From NCBI GenBank assembly GCA_034440615.1, contig JAOTOM010002691.1, positions 22,501-86,500 on the forward strand: 64,000 nucleotides of DNA, in the 5' to 3' direction. Positions 46,781-58,544 of this stretch are shown piece after piece. A program made the translations under genes and the position numbers. The first letter of the stretch is position 1, and each line of letters starts with the position of its first letter. The notes under the pieces were generated by a model that made no database searches, was not told the DNA's origin, and saw only the letters and a program-made list of their open reading frames with translations. This DNA comes from Ashinkailepas kermadecensis. Taxonomy: Eukaryota > Arthropoda > Thecostraca > Neolepadidae.

Positions 46781-47075
46781 GCAGATGTCATCACACTGCA
46801 GGAGGTGCAGACAGACCAGTTCCACAGCTTCTTTCTGCCGATTCCTAAGCGAAACAAGACGCGGAATCTTCTTGCCCAAGTCTCGCGCGAAAACTATGGC
46901 CGAGAGCGAGCACAAACACGTGGACGGATGCGCCATCCGCTGGCGGTAGGAGACGTTCAGCCTGGCGAGGGAGAATCTGCTCCAGTTTAGCCAACTGGCG
47001 ATGGCGACCGCTGAGGCTCGGACGGCAGGCTCAGCCGGATCATGGCCAAAGACTACATCGGACCGGCAGCGGGCT
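46781..47075 (+). pseudogene. Broken fragment of a CCR4/CNOT6-type deadenylase (EEP nuclease domain)
   Basis: Three frames in succession read like one conserved segment of the catalytic domain of CCR4/CNOT6, the poly(A)-shortening subunit of the CCR4-NOT complex. The pieces are ADVITLQEVQTDQF (with the catalytic Glu of the LQEVQT motif), then LPKSRAKTMAESEHKHVDGC followed by AIRW, then LLQFSQLAMATAEA, then LSRIMAKDYIG. One frameshift lies between the first and second pieces (around 46850), an in-frame TAG follows the second, and another frameshift precedes the last. The family normally has over 500 residues; about 98 codons remain. No introns interrupt the piece, so it could be a processed copy or a single duplicated exon. 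Confidence 0.8.
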
Positions 47076-47464
47076 GCGCCTCGGCGTTTGATTATTCGTG
47101 ATGCTTTCTTACCTCATGCCAACTTTTCTTGTCAATATCTGAACAAGAAGACTCTTAAAAACACGGCGCCAACGGCGCCCAAACGAGGGCATGGGTGGAT
47201 AATTATGATGTTTTATAGTTGCTTTCCCTGAAACCCCTGAAACCAACCGAGCAACCCTAAAGCTTAGCATATAACTCTATGGGAAAGCAGCTCTGAAATA
47301 TTTGAGGACCTGTTGCAATCAGGGGAAAAGCATCCCTGAAAATGCATGCAATTTTCTACCAATGAACCCGACAGCCTCCTGGATATTAGGACAAGGAACA
47401 AGGGATCTTCCACACATGGACCATTTGACCAGAGCTTCCTAAACAAGGCCTTCTTGATCCATGA
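47076..47464. other. Unassigned sequence between deadenylase fragment and LINE
   Basis: No gene recognised. Confidence 0.3.
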
Positions 47465-48146
47465 GCCCCCCTCCCCCCCCCCCGACGAGGGACCACCTTT
47501 TCGTGGTGGGGGGATTGCGTGCCTCAAGGATCCGGCGGCCAGACCACCAGGAAGCCGGGAGTGGTCAGACGAAGAGTGCCTCACTCATCCTCCCATCCAT
47601 ACGCTCCGATTCCAATGCCCATCCCAGCTCAACATCCATGTCCTTCACCTGGCCCTGCAACACCAACTATCCCTACTATCAGCAGGTAGGACAACTTCCC
47701 CGGTCCTGCCCACCAGCTCAGTTTTATCGGGGTAGTCGCGCCCCTTCGGCCCGTCCCCCGGGGTTGACGAAGTCCTGGAGGCTGAGGTCCCCCGTCGCAC
47801 GGTGCTAGTTGTGACGGGGGAACAACAGGCCTCTTTGGTCCTAATATCCCGGAAGGGCGGGCGGGTCCGCAGGGCCCCATACGGGCCAAGCGACATGTCG
47901 CCTCAGGCCGAAGGTCTGGGCCCTGGCCCAGTGCCAGCCGACCTGGCCGGCAGGGGTCAAGGGGTGTGCGGTGCTGGATCCCGGTCAGGTGGTGAGTCTC
48001 TCTCTCCCGACCGGGAAAAGGCGCCGCCTGCCCCGTATAACTCCTCGGGCGCGTGGCGTCCTCCCGTTCGCTGGACTCAGGCGTCTCCCCGGTAGGGCCC
48101 TTATGAGGTGGGGCGCTACGAGGAGCCAAAATAATAATAACAACAT
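47465..48146 (+). other. Probable LINE 5' untranslated leader
   Basis: GC-rich sequence begins after a C-run with a CCACC/GGTGG hairpin at about 47490-47510. It ends directly before the ORF1 start ATG at 48147. It is assigned by position; copy 1 lacks this part. Confidence 0.5.
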
Positions 48147-49556
48147 ATGGCATCACTAACAACAAAAAACACTCCTGGTCCCTCTCGAGAGGGCCAGACC
48201 AATTCTTACCTTAGCCGAGATCGGGACACCTCTACGGAGGCTACCCCGGTGCCTCGTGTGATTGAGGATTCCTCCCTCCTTCCGAGGGAGGAACAAGTGC
48301 CTCGCGTCCCTGTCCCCGTTTCAGAGGAGAAATGGCTGCGACAGGTTTGGAGACATTTTAAGATGCGACAAACTAAAAGATGGTGCACTTGAGGTGGAGT
48401 TCGTGAAAGCAGAGCAGGCAGCCAGTCATCACACTTAAATCACTTAAACTTAAATATCACTATATCACTTAAACACACCAACAAATTAACGTTTAGAGAA
48501 TCCAGAGAGTTATATGAAAGATCGCATCCCAGAATAGCATATGCATCAAAGGCAAAGAACATCACATTGCTTCCACAACACACACAGCCCGATAGGGCCT
48601 CCGAGCTGATCACCCAGCTACCAGCCCTTCTCCGAGCATTTGGAGTGCCCCTAGCAGCACCAGGGAGGCAGGCGCAGTCCCTCCCACAAAACACCGAAAC
48701 CACCGAGGTCGCACTCACAAGTGAAGGCACTGATGAACAATCCAAGGTCTCATCCAGATCGGTCCCTGCGGGCGGGGAATAGACTCTGGCCACCCAGTCT
48801 AGGAGGCCTGCTCGGTCCCCTCTACCCAAGCCCAGCCCCTCCCCTTCTACCACGTCACCTACCTTGAAGTCCCCGCCTCCCACCTCCCGTCCGCCCTCCC
48901 GCATCCCCTCCCCTCCCTCGCGCCCCACTACCACCCCTAAGTCCATCCTCTCCTCCACCCCCCCTCTCCCGAAATCCTCCCCCCTTCCGGAGAGCCAGGC
49001 CTCGCCCTCGCCCTTAACATCTACATCCGCACCTACATCACCGTCCAGAAACACGCACCGACCTATCCAAATTTCAGTCGTCAACTTGCAATTTCAAGAA
49101 GCCGAAAGGCGTGCCCGCGAAGCCAAGCGAGCACAGCTCGCTCAAATGGAAAAGGCCCGGGTCAAGGGCCGCCAAGGTACCGACATGGCGCCTACCCCAA
49201 GGTCAGTCACCGCGTCACCGCGACGGCGAGTGGAGGGACCGGTGGGAGCATCCGAAATGGGTCCTCCCCCGCCTCCGCCGCAGCTGAGTGTCCCGAAAAA
49301 ACGAGCGCTTCCTCTGTCTGGATCCCCGCCGGGGGTGGCCCACAAAGGTTCCGCCCCAGGACACGCTCACTCGGCCCTGATCGGAGCGGCCTCCTTGAGT
49401 CCTCGATGGACTCTCCTTCGAGACAGGGCACCGGAACTCAATTTTAAACCGCCTCCGACCTATTCTAGCAATAATGACGTCCACATGTTACTATCTGGTT
49501 TATATGCTTTCTTTATTAGCTTACCAAGCTGTCGCTGGGTTTGTGATATACACTAG
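48147..49556 (+). pseudogene. LINE ORF1 (gag-like), interrupted
   Basis: Starts MASLTTKNTPGPSREGQ and is open to 48392. It continues after frame changes with HPRIAYASKAKN, LLRAFGVPLAAPGRQAQSLP, a Pro/Ser/Thr-rich stretch and MEKARVKGRQGTDM, and ends CRWVCDIH at 49556. An in-frame stop lies at 48779-48781. ORF1 proteins of this group bind element RNA; no zinc knuckle is seen here. Confidence 0.65.
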
Positions 49557-49609
49557 TCATTTCATGTAATTATATCTTTTGACCACGCACATGTTTTACT
49601 GTATTAACT

Positions 49610-50165
49610 TAACCACATCGTAGTTTTACAGTGGAACTGTAGGGGAATCAAATCCAGCCTCAATCACCTCAAGCATCTTTTAAGTTCCCGAACGCCGTCG
49701 GTAGCATGCATACAGGAAACGAAACTAGCTCCAGATGCCCCGTTCGAACTAAAATATTACACTGTTTTACGAAAAGACGTATCATTTACTACCGTGCCGC
49801 ATGGTGGTGTGCTCCTCGCCATACACCACAGTAGCCCTTGCCGACAATTACCCAATTATTCTGCTCTCTAATGTGTCGCAGCGAGAACAACATTAAACCA
49901 CCGCGCCGTTGCCATCTGCAGTATTTACATACCACCTGCAATGCTTCTTCCCTCATCTGAAGTAATTAGCCTTCTTGCGCAGCTTCCAACACCATTTATA
50001 ATATGCGGGCGAGTTCAATGCCCACCATCCGCTTTGGGGCTCCAGCCGGACCAGTGCACGTGGTCGGCAGCTGGAAAGTATAATAAATAATGAGTGTGTT
50101 AGCATACTTAATACCGGAACACGAACACATTTTACGTTTCCAACTGGTCAAACTTCCGTACTGGA
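49610..50165 (+). pseudogene. LINE endonuclease N-terminal part
   Basis: QWNCRGIKSSLNHLKHLLSS opens the domain, followed by CIQETKLAPDAPFELKYYTV and VPHGGVLLAIHHSS. The GDFNAHH block is degraded near 50005. It stops before the SDH block at the 50170 breakpoint. Confidence 0.8.
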
Positions 50166-50169
50166 TCTT

Positions 50170-50712
50170 AAAGTCATAAAAGTCATAAAGTATTAAGGCT
50201 TAATAAGAGCCACAGGGGCCCATCTGTGTTAAGCCTATCTAGAAAAGGTACTAGAAATGTACATACTCTCACCCCAATCAATCCCTTATCCCAAGTTCCT
50301 AGGAAGCTATATACCCCAGCCTATCTAGCACCACTCACTTGCTACCGCATAACACCCTCAACAATCACAAGCTCCTCCCATCATACCCATCGTGCCACCA
50401 TAGACAATCTCATCAGCATCACATCCCGAAGGAAGGTGCCGAATCAACTGCTAGGCACACCCCACACAAAGTCATAAAGCGTTCAGACTTAATAAGAGAA
50501 TCACTTGCTATTGCATAATACACTCAACAATTACAAACTCCTCCCATCATACCCATTGTGCTACCATAGACAATCTCATCAGTATCACATCCCGAAGGAA
50601 GGTGCTGAATCCACTGCTAGGTACACCCTATATAAAGTTATAAAGCGTTTAGACTTAATAAGAGACTCACTTGCTATTGCATAACACACTCAACAATTAC
50701 AAACTCCTCCCT
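50170..50712. repeat. SINE-like unit, three partial tandem copies
   Basis: 50172-50460 is the reverse complement of the 41653-41907 insertion plus extra sequence. 50461-50631 and 50632-50712 are further diverged partial copies starting with ATAAAGCGTT.AGACTTAAT. A weaker relative is at 55310-55380. Confidence 0.75.
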
Positions 50713-50717
50713 GTCGA

Positions 50718-52480
50718 TCAACCCCCCCTGGAATACAGAAAAACAAGCCCCCTATTCTTATAATGATTGTCTATGCCGTTTTTAAAGATGTTCAGTGTGT
50801 TGCTACTGACAATTGTTCCTGGCAGCTGGTTCCAGTGTTCTACTACCCTGTTGGTGAAGAAAGACTGTCTTAACCTTGTCCTGCTGTGGTTAACTTTAAT
50901 TTTGAATTGATGACCTCTAATTGCATCATTTCTGTTAAATTCAAACATTTCCCTGAGATATCCCTGTTCCTGACCATGAAGAAATTTTAAAACCTCGATG
51001 AGATCTCCTCTCAGCCTTCTATATCTAAGTGAAAACATATTCAATTTCTTCAATCTTTCCTCATATGTCAGGTTGCCTATACCATTAACCATTTGTGTTG
51101 CCCTCTTTTGTACTCTCTCTAAAAGCCAACAATCTTTCTTATAACTAGGGGACCAAGCTTGGACACAGTATTCCAAATGTGGCCGGACATATGCACAGTA
51201 AAGCTTCCTGATGACCTCCTCACTTTTGTATGACACATTCCTCTGTATCGCCCCAAGCATTCTTAGTGTCTTCTTCCTGGCTTCTTTGGTCCGTTCTCAT
51301 GCCCCCAATTTTGTGTTCAAAATAACACCTAAGTCCTTCTCCTGCTGAGTCACAGATAGTACTTGGCCATCTATCAAGTATGGCGCCTTCATATGCTGCC
51401 TACCTACATGCATGACATTGCACTTATCAAACTTAAACTTCATTTGCCATTTTTGGACCACTTCACAAGCTCGTCTAAGTCGTTCTGCAGCAAAACCTGC
51501 TCATTGTGCCCTGTTATTGCCCTAAAGATCTTCAAATCATCCGCATATTTCAAAACCTTACTGCTTAGGCCACATTCAATGCTATTCACAAATATAATGA
51601 ACAATAGTGGCCCCAGTACCGACCCCTGAGGGACTCCACTAAGAACATTTTGCCATGATGACTTTGTACCATTAAGCATCACTCTCTGCTGTCTATCTGA
51701 AAGCCACAACTCAATCCATTTTAGGATGATACCTGCAATGCCATGGACCTGAAGCTTCATCATTAACCGTTTATGGGGTACCTTGTCAAAGGCCTTACTA
51801 AAGTCAAGATATGCTACATCAACCTGATTTCCTGATCAAATTGTTCTGTAGCAAAATTTAAAAAAGTCCATGAGATTTGTGAGACACGATCTCCCTTTTC
51901 TAAACCCATGTTCAGTATCTTGAATCAATCTGTTTCCTTCCAGAAAACTAACTATTCTATCTTTGATAATTGATTCGAGTACCTTGCAGATTAGGGATGT
52001 GAGGCTTACTGGCCTATAATTTTCAACTTTCCCTCTTTCTCCATTCTTGAAAATAGGAACTACGTTTGCCCTTTTCCAATCTGTTGGAATTTCATTTTGT
52101 GAAACTGATCTACGAAATATTATACTAAATGGAATTGCCAGTTCCTTTTCAGCTTCCCGCAATACCCTAGCATAAATTCCATCAGGTCCTGCTGCCTTGT
52201 TTGGCTTTTTTCTGATATAATTGAAAACAACATCACTATCAATGAAATCAACATTGTGTATCTGATCACCTGTCACTGAACTGGGGTTCACTGTTGGCAA
52301 ATTTGTCACATCCTCCACTGTAAACACTGATTTAAACTGCTTGCTCAGCTCCTCAACCATCTCACCATCCTCACTCAATATAGTCCCATTTACTTCCAGT
52401 GGACCAATTGTGCTTGAAACTTTACTTAGCTTGTACAAACTAAAGAACTTTTTACTGTTCCCATTACAGTTCCTAGCCAA
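50718..52480 (-). pseudogene. CR1-like reverse transcriptase and C-terminal domain
   Basis: Blocks are in order: GPDGIYARVLREAEKEL, IPTDWKRANVVPIFK, NYRPVSLTSLICKVLE, HGFRKGRSCLTNL, GVPQGSVLGPLLFIIF and KYADDLKIF, the last with both catalytic Asp residues. They are followed by the long conserved tail with YVRPHLEYCVQAWSP and RVQKRATQMV and ending HWNQLPGTIVSSNTLNIFK. Three open frames cover it, with breaks near 51800 and 51300-51440. Confidence 0.92.
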
Positions 52481-52799
52481 ATATAATTATTTTGCCCGCC
52501 TTGCTGCTCTGGTTTTCTGCTTCACAGCATCTCTAGCTTTTTGATACGACACCTTAGATTTACGATCTTTGAAGCTTCCTTAAATACTCTAAATGCATCT
52601 TTCTTAGCCTTAATTGATCTCCTCAAATCTGGTGTAAGCCATGCTGGCTTTCCTACCATTCTTTTGCGCCTTTGCTTTTGGGGGACATGTCTAATCTGAA
52701 TTTCTCTCAAGTAAGATTTGAACTTTTCCCACATTTCACAGGCATTTAAATAAAACAATTATTCTTCCCATTTTATGGCACTTAAAGCCTCTCTCATGG

Positions 52800-53560
52800 A
52801 GCCAAGTCTGCCCTGTTAAAATTTGGAATCTTTGCCAAGTTATCCTTGATTGTCCCTGCTATTTGTACCTTAAATCTCACTATGTTATGGTCACTTCTTC
52901 CCAGAGTTTCTCCTACAGTCAAGTCTTGAACTAAATCACTTAAATCTGAGAAGACAAGGTCCAAGAATGAGCCCTGCCTGGTTGGTTCCATTACCAACTG
53001 GTGTAAGAACAAGTCCTCTTCAAGGCATTTCCTAAACAGTTTACATGATGGGGAGCCAACACCAACATTTTCATATCCTTTTAGATTAAAGTCACCAAGA
53101 ATAAGGCATTTCCTCTGAAAGTTTCTACTGATTTCCTCACAAATCACCTTATCGAGCTCCAGTTGCTGAGAATGTGGCAAGGTTCCTGATCGATACAAAG
53201 CTCCAATCCTCAGTTTATTGCTGTTGCCTCTTCCCACAGCAACATCAAGCCAAATGGACTCCACATACACATTTTTACCCCATCTGCTACTTTCTGAGAA
53301 CTGTATAAGCTATTCACATAGAGCATTACACCACCCCCTTTCACTGCTGGACCCCTATTGCATGAAAACATATTGTATCCCTGGATCTCATAGTCCTGCA
53401 AGTTATCCCCAAAATATCCCTCACTGACCCATGCCTCAGTAATGCAAACAAAATCTGGTTTCTCCTCAGTAACATAACGCTTGAACTCATCAAATTTGGA
53501 TCGAATGCTCTGAGCATTAAGCATCATACACTTAACAAAAGTTCCATAACCCTCTTTGGC
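52800..53560 (-). pseudogene. CR1-like APE endonuclease domain
   Basis: MLNAQSIRSKFDEFKRYV, FVCITEAWV (catalytic Glu), GGGVMLYV, then in the next frame LILGDFNLKG and GRSDHNIVRFKV. All expected blocks are present. One frameshift near 53240 interrupts them. Confidence 0.9.
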
Positions 53561-53697
53561 TTTTTCATGTTGAGTAGCTCTATCATCTCTGGATGAGCTA
53601 CCACTCTGCCACCTTGATCTACTGCTACCCCTATTTGCTGACTGTGAGGTGTTTGCAAGACTTCTCTCTCTATCAGCTACATCCCCCCATGACCTGC

Positions 53698-54240
53698 CTA
53701 GTTTCCCTGTTTCCTAATGAGAGCCTCCTCATACCTATTGCTGAGCAATTCAACTCCTCTCTTGCTCAAATGTAACCCCTCTAATGCAAACATTTCAGTC
53801 CTCCCCCAGAAATCCCCCACAAATCCAAGAACCCCACCCAAAGTTCCTTACAAATCATGGCCACCCTGGTATTCAGCCCAATGGCCCTCGAGTACCACTC
53901 CATGCTTGCGTTAACCATAGGGAGGATGGATGTTACCATTTCTCGTTTCCTACTCACAGCTAACCTACCTATCAAAGCCCTATACTCTTGTATTGTTTCC
54001 TCTGTTTTTGCATTTTCTACATCATTTACACCAACCTGCACAATTACTGTTGTGCTCTCTCCACTACCCTTCATCACTCCTTCTATCCTATCACCAACAT
54101 CCTTTACCTGGGCCCCTGGGTAGCGCACACGAGTCCGTTTGTTGGGGTTCCTGTTACAAAAAGTACGGTCCATGTACCTCACTCTTGAGTCCCCTATAAC
54201 TAAAACTCCCCCTCTCTATCATCAGCTGCCTGGTCGTTCC
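53698..54240 (-). pseudogene. CR1-like ORF1 with SGNH/GDSL esterase-like domain
   Basis: The minus strand reads VIGDSRVRYMDRTF (block I GDS), IVQVGVNDVENA (block III GxND) and, after one frameshift near 53800, FALEGLHLSKRG (block V, with Glu for the usual Asp before GLH). This arrangement is known from ORF1 of CR1-group LINEs. The role of the esterase fold there is membrane or RNP related, but not settled. Confidence 0.75.
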
Positions 54241-54333
54241 TACCTTCCTCCTTAGCAGCATTACTATCTCTCTCTTGCAGTACCTGAAATCTATTATTAG
54301 TTTTAATGCCTTTGTCAATTTTCCTTAAAGCTA

Positions 54334-54897
54334 CACTGTAAAAAAAGATTAGCACCCCTTTGGAGCTATTTCAAATGTCAAATTCCAGCTCCACAGGGCT
54401 GCTTGAATTAAGCATCTTTTTGTAGTTGGCATCGCATCGCAAAATTTCAAGTGCTAAATATAAGCATGGTGCCTATATCTAGCACCTCTTTCTTCGGCTA
54501 TATTTAGTAGCATGGTACTTTAAATGAGCACCCATGGGGTGCGTGCGCTTTAGCACCCCCAGGGTGCTAGTTTTTCTCACGCCAAAAACCAGCACCTCCT
54601 GGGTACGGTTCGCCTATGGTGCTAGCATATTTAGCACCCATTGGGTGCTAAAACCGAAATTGGACTCCTTGATATTAGCGTACGGGTGTTGCTGACTTAC
54701 GGTATTGATACGGACGGAGTACTTCTTTTGCTACATGCTAACGTCCGATACCCGTCTTAAATATTACAGCGAACAGGAATCAGGATGCTTACAGGCGATA
54801 TACCCTTTTAATGCATTCGTATGCAAATAGCAATGCAAAGGAATACGTATTTCCTACTTTGCAAATAGCAAAGGAGGACATGCATATATATATTTAC

Positions 54898-54945
<48 letters not shown>

Positions 54946-57140
54946 GCAAATTTAGTATGTATTCCAATGAAGTACATGAACAGGAAAAATATTAGAGGTT
55001 TCCTTAATTTCAATCTCAAATTTTGTAACTAAACAACCTAACCTGATGTATCCTAACCCAGTTGGTTGCTTAATGAAGGAAAATGTGTGTAAGACTTTTT
55101 ATCATGGACACCCTAAATGACAATAATACCAAATAAACCAGCGAAACCTAACCCAGACAATTTATTTTATTGTTTTATGCAAGCTCCACATTTATCACAG
55201 TTCAGTCTTACATGGCACAGTGCCAGTCATGAACAAATGGTGACGTAAAGAGCAGATCCACTGGCTCCATGGCTACATAATTACGAGCAAATACAATCCA
55301 TAATAATGCTATACAGTCATAACGTGTTAAAACATAAAAAGAGCCCCAGTGGCCCATCTCGGTTAAGCATATAAAATTATCTGGTAGCAACAATTGGTGG
55401 TGTTAATCCAGCCTCTGCTATATCCAGGATAATCCAGGCTAGCTTTCTTTCAGCTAATAAATTCTGAGCAGCACAATAAACCACCCAAAAGCCATTGTCT
55501 GAGAAATGATTTTTTTGGGGGCCCACAGAATAGGCTGCAACTGGCATAGCCCACTCAGCTTCTCAGGATCCATAGATGAATAATGATGCAAAAAATTACA
55601 TTTCAGCTTGTTCGTCCCATGGCAATAACGCATATGCCTTGCTAAGCATGCCAGGTACTATGTGTTGTCAAGCTCAGGTATGTTAGTGATTGTAACTTGA
55701 GGTTGGATCAACTGCGAAAGTCATCCAGCGCCCGTAATTTCAGGGGTGTATGCAGCGAGGTTGGCAAGATGCTGACATAATCATATTGATACCAGGGATG
55801 TGGAAAAACATTTGCTGTGAAGACACACCCACCTTGTGCAGACTATGTCAGGCATGTGATTCTGGATCCAGAGGTTCTCTTGATCCCAGAGAGACTTCTC
55901 TTCTTCGCTTTAATCTTGCCGCAAGATTGCACCAATCCGCACGCCATCGAATCTCAAACCAAAATGGCCGAATGTTCACGCAGTTTTTTCGTTAAGCAGC
56001 GTTAAGGTGCTAATATTCCCGCCATTTTTCTACGCTGCTTATATTAACTACCCAACTGCTAACTGTAAGCAGCCATAGAGTGCTCAAACTCCCGCCAAAA
56101 ACACGGACCGTAATAGTAGTCGGTTTTACAGCGGAAATTTGCTCCCAGGTCACGTGGTCTCAGAAACAAGATAGAGGGGGAAGACCCGGCATAGTGATCT
56201 GCATAAATTAAAAGCGACCACCAAATCTAATTCTCACATAAGTTTTAATAACGAAATAGTTTTTAGTATTAACGCTGCTGAAATAAGTATAATTAAACTT
56301 ACGAATATCAGCAAATTGCAATACGCTTTCTAATTTACGTCGAGACTGCACTCAGCTCTACAGTATCTGGCAAACGACGGATGACTGCCAGATGACAAAT
56401 TGGCGCTGTGGTTAAATTAGCGAAGGATGCGGTTATAAGCCAACTTCCTGAGCAACGGTAGAGAAAATGATCACAAAATTACACTTAATCGATGTCAACC
56501 AAGTTTATAAATCCATACCCGATACTGCCGACATGCTCACGCCGCACAACTAAGCAATATTCACAACACACCTCACGAGTAGGACGCTCGTGCACCGACT
56601 GATTTGTTGCCTGCCGCGTACTGGGATATAGGTTTCGGAGTATAAAATGGTTTAAGGAAAATTATACTAAACCAATCAGTATAAAATCGTTTTATTCTCA
56701 CCACCAAGAAACAAATATTGTCAATGAAAAGGCTGAGAAAATTGAGTGAAATCAATTCTTGTTAATGATAAATGTTCTTCGATGTACTTTTTTAGTTCAT
56801 GTCTGGAATGTTTAGGTGAAGCAAGGAATGACTTGGAAGGATGAAAAGCGACTAGACGGGAGAGCAAATTGCCGCTGTAAAACCGACTAGTGCTAGATAT
56901 CAGCAGTTGCATTATTCTGGACTGCTTGGCACAACACTCATGGCTGCTAAGATCAAGCATCCTCATTCTTGCCGTCTAGCATCTGCAGGCTAGAATTAGC
57001 CGCCTCCAGCCGAATAGCACATATGGTGCTTCTAGCTAGCATCCTTATGCTTGTTACTAGCATCCTAAGGGAAAAGCGTTGTTTGAAGCAGTCACTTAGC
57101 ATGCAATTAGCAGCAAAAGTGCTAATCATGTTTTACAGTG
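54334..57140. mobile_element. 2.8-kb TIR element with TA target site, inserted in the CR1-like LINE
   Basis: Left end CACTGTAAAAAAAGATTAGC, right end GTGCTAATCATGTTTTACAG then TG, which are imperfect inverted repeats. TA flanks both sides (54332-54333 and 57141-57142). The first 330 bp are packed with AGCACCC/GGGTGCT words in both orientations. A (TA)n run lies at about 54904-54942, a TTAGG-type module fragment at 55030-55135, and the 769-bp element at 56119-56887. No transposase frame was recognised. Without the inner insertion it is about 2.0 kb. Confidence 0.8.
56119..56887. mobile_element. 768-bp-family TIR element, copy 2
   Basis: Same ends and interior as 15465-16232, in the same orientation, flanked by TA at 56117-56118 and 56888-56889. 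Inserted inside the 2.8-kb TIR element. No transposase. Confidence 0.9.
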
Positions 57141-57230
57141 TAGTCTCGTACTCTGGCGTCTAGCTACTTTCCACTCTCTACTATCATGGTCCATACTATC
57201 TCCACCCCTATCACTCCTAGACTCCTGCAC

Positions 57231-58500
57231 AGGGGCGTCGATATGTATTCTTTTGCAGGGGCCATGGCCCCCCAATGCTGATCTTGGCCCCCCCATGTTG
57301 ATTTGGGCCCCCCCAATAACCCATGCTATTTTTATGCTGATAAAAAGCTAAAGGAAAAAAAGAAGAAAAACACTGTGTTAGGTACATAAAAGAAAACTTA
57401 GTTGACGTTAACCAGCACATTTTGTACTGAAAAAGAACAGATTTGGATTAGATAGTGGACTGAGTATCCAACTTTTGCTACACAATTCAAAATTATGTGC
57501 AAAAAAACAAAATAGCTAGATTTCCCTCCACTGTGGTAGGAAAACTTACAGCATACAATGTAAAGATTCGATGATGATGCATTTTAAACCAGATTGTCTT
57601 TTTAATAAATGTTAAGCCCCAAAACAACAATTGGATTGTCATACTGATGTTTGTACACGCCACCAATGGCAAAACCCACCAAAGTTGACAGGGCCCCACC
57701 AATGTTGATCTTGGCCCCCCCCAATGTTGATTTGGGCCTCCTCAATAACATATGCTATTGTTATGCTGATAAAAAAGTTGAAGGAAAAAAGAAGGAAAAC
57801 ACCATGCTAGGTACATAGAAAATGTAGTTGATGTTAACCAGCATATTTTGTAATGAAAAAAAAACAGATTTGGGTTAGATAGTGGACTGACTCTCCACCT
57901 TTTGCTACAAAATTCAAAATGGTGTGCACAAAAACAATTGTAATTGTCAAACTTGCATACAATCCAGTCACGTGAAAAACAATCAGTTATCATTGAGAGT
58001 GTGGATGTACAAACAATAATTAACCTCAACAGCCCACTCATCACACTATCAGCTTGATATTTACCTGGTACCTAGGCACCTAGGTACATGCTACAGAAAG
58101 ACTTAGAAGAGCTTGTGAAGTGGTCCAACAAATGGCAGATGAAATTAAATTTTGATAAGTGCAAAATCATGCAAGTATGCAGGGGCGTCGATTTGTATCC
58201 TTTTGTGGGGGCTATGGCCCCCACCAATGTTGATATTGCCTCCCTCAATGTTGATTTGGGCCCCCACAATAACCTATGCTATTTTATGCTGATAAGAAAG
58301 CTAAAGGGAAAAAATGAAAACCTCATGCTAAGTAGAACCATTGATGTTAACCAGCACATTTTGTACTGAATAGAAACAGATTTGGATTAGATAGTGGACT
58401 GACTCTCCACCTTTTGGTGAAAAATGTAAAATTGTGTGCAAAAACAAACAAAATAGCTGGAATTCCCTCCACTGTGGAAGTACAGCTTACATCTTTCTGG
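57231..58500. repeat. CAGGGGCGTCGAT-type repeat, three partial copies
   Basis: Units start at about 57231 and 58178 with CAGGGGCGTCGAT, and a third headless unit starts near 57690. They share GGCCCCCC..ATGTTGAT words, 'ttatgctgataaa' and 'agatttggattagatagtgg'. The CAGGGGCG start resembles hAT transposon ends, but no matching inverted end was found. Confidence 0.65.
58085..58178 (+). pseudogene. Small CR1-like RT fragment
   Basis: Reads LQKDLEELVKWSNKWQMKLN and continues FDKCKIMQV, the segment just after the YADD block in CR1-like RTs. The CAGGGGCGTC repeat begins straight after it. Confidence 0.8.
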
Positions 58501-58544
58501 GTTGGTTGGTTGGTTATTTCGGTTTACGGCCGCATTGACTGCGT

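Larger units (their letters stand above)
47465..50170 (+). mobile_element. I-clade-like LINE, copy 2 (3'-truncated)
   Basis: It contains a GC-rich leader (about 47465-48146), ORF1 (48147-49556) and the first part of the endonuclease (49610-50165). It matches copy 1 (29657-28100, opposite strand) closely from 48597 onward. The match breaks at 50170, just after ACTGGATCTTA, where a SINE-like tandem starts. RT and RNase H are missing, so loss is at the 3' end, unlike the usual 5' truncation. Confidence 0.85.
50713..57230 (-). mobile_element. CR1-like LINE, split by a TIR element
   Basis: The minus strand carries ORF1 with an esterase-like domain (53698-54240), endonuclease (53560-52800), RT (52480-51440) and an RT C-terminal region (51260-50718). 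Sequence 5' of ORF1 continues to 54331 and appears to resume at 57143-57230 across the 54334-57140 insertion. Several frameshifts inactivate it. The 3' end lies near 50713. Confidence 0.82.
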
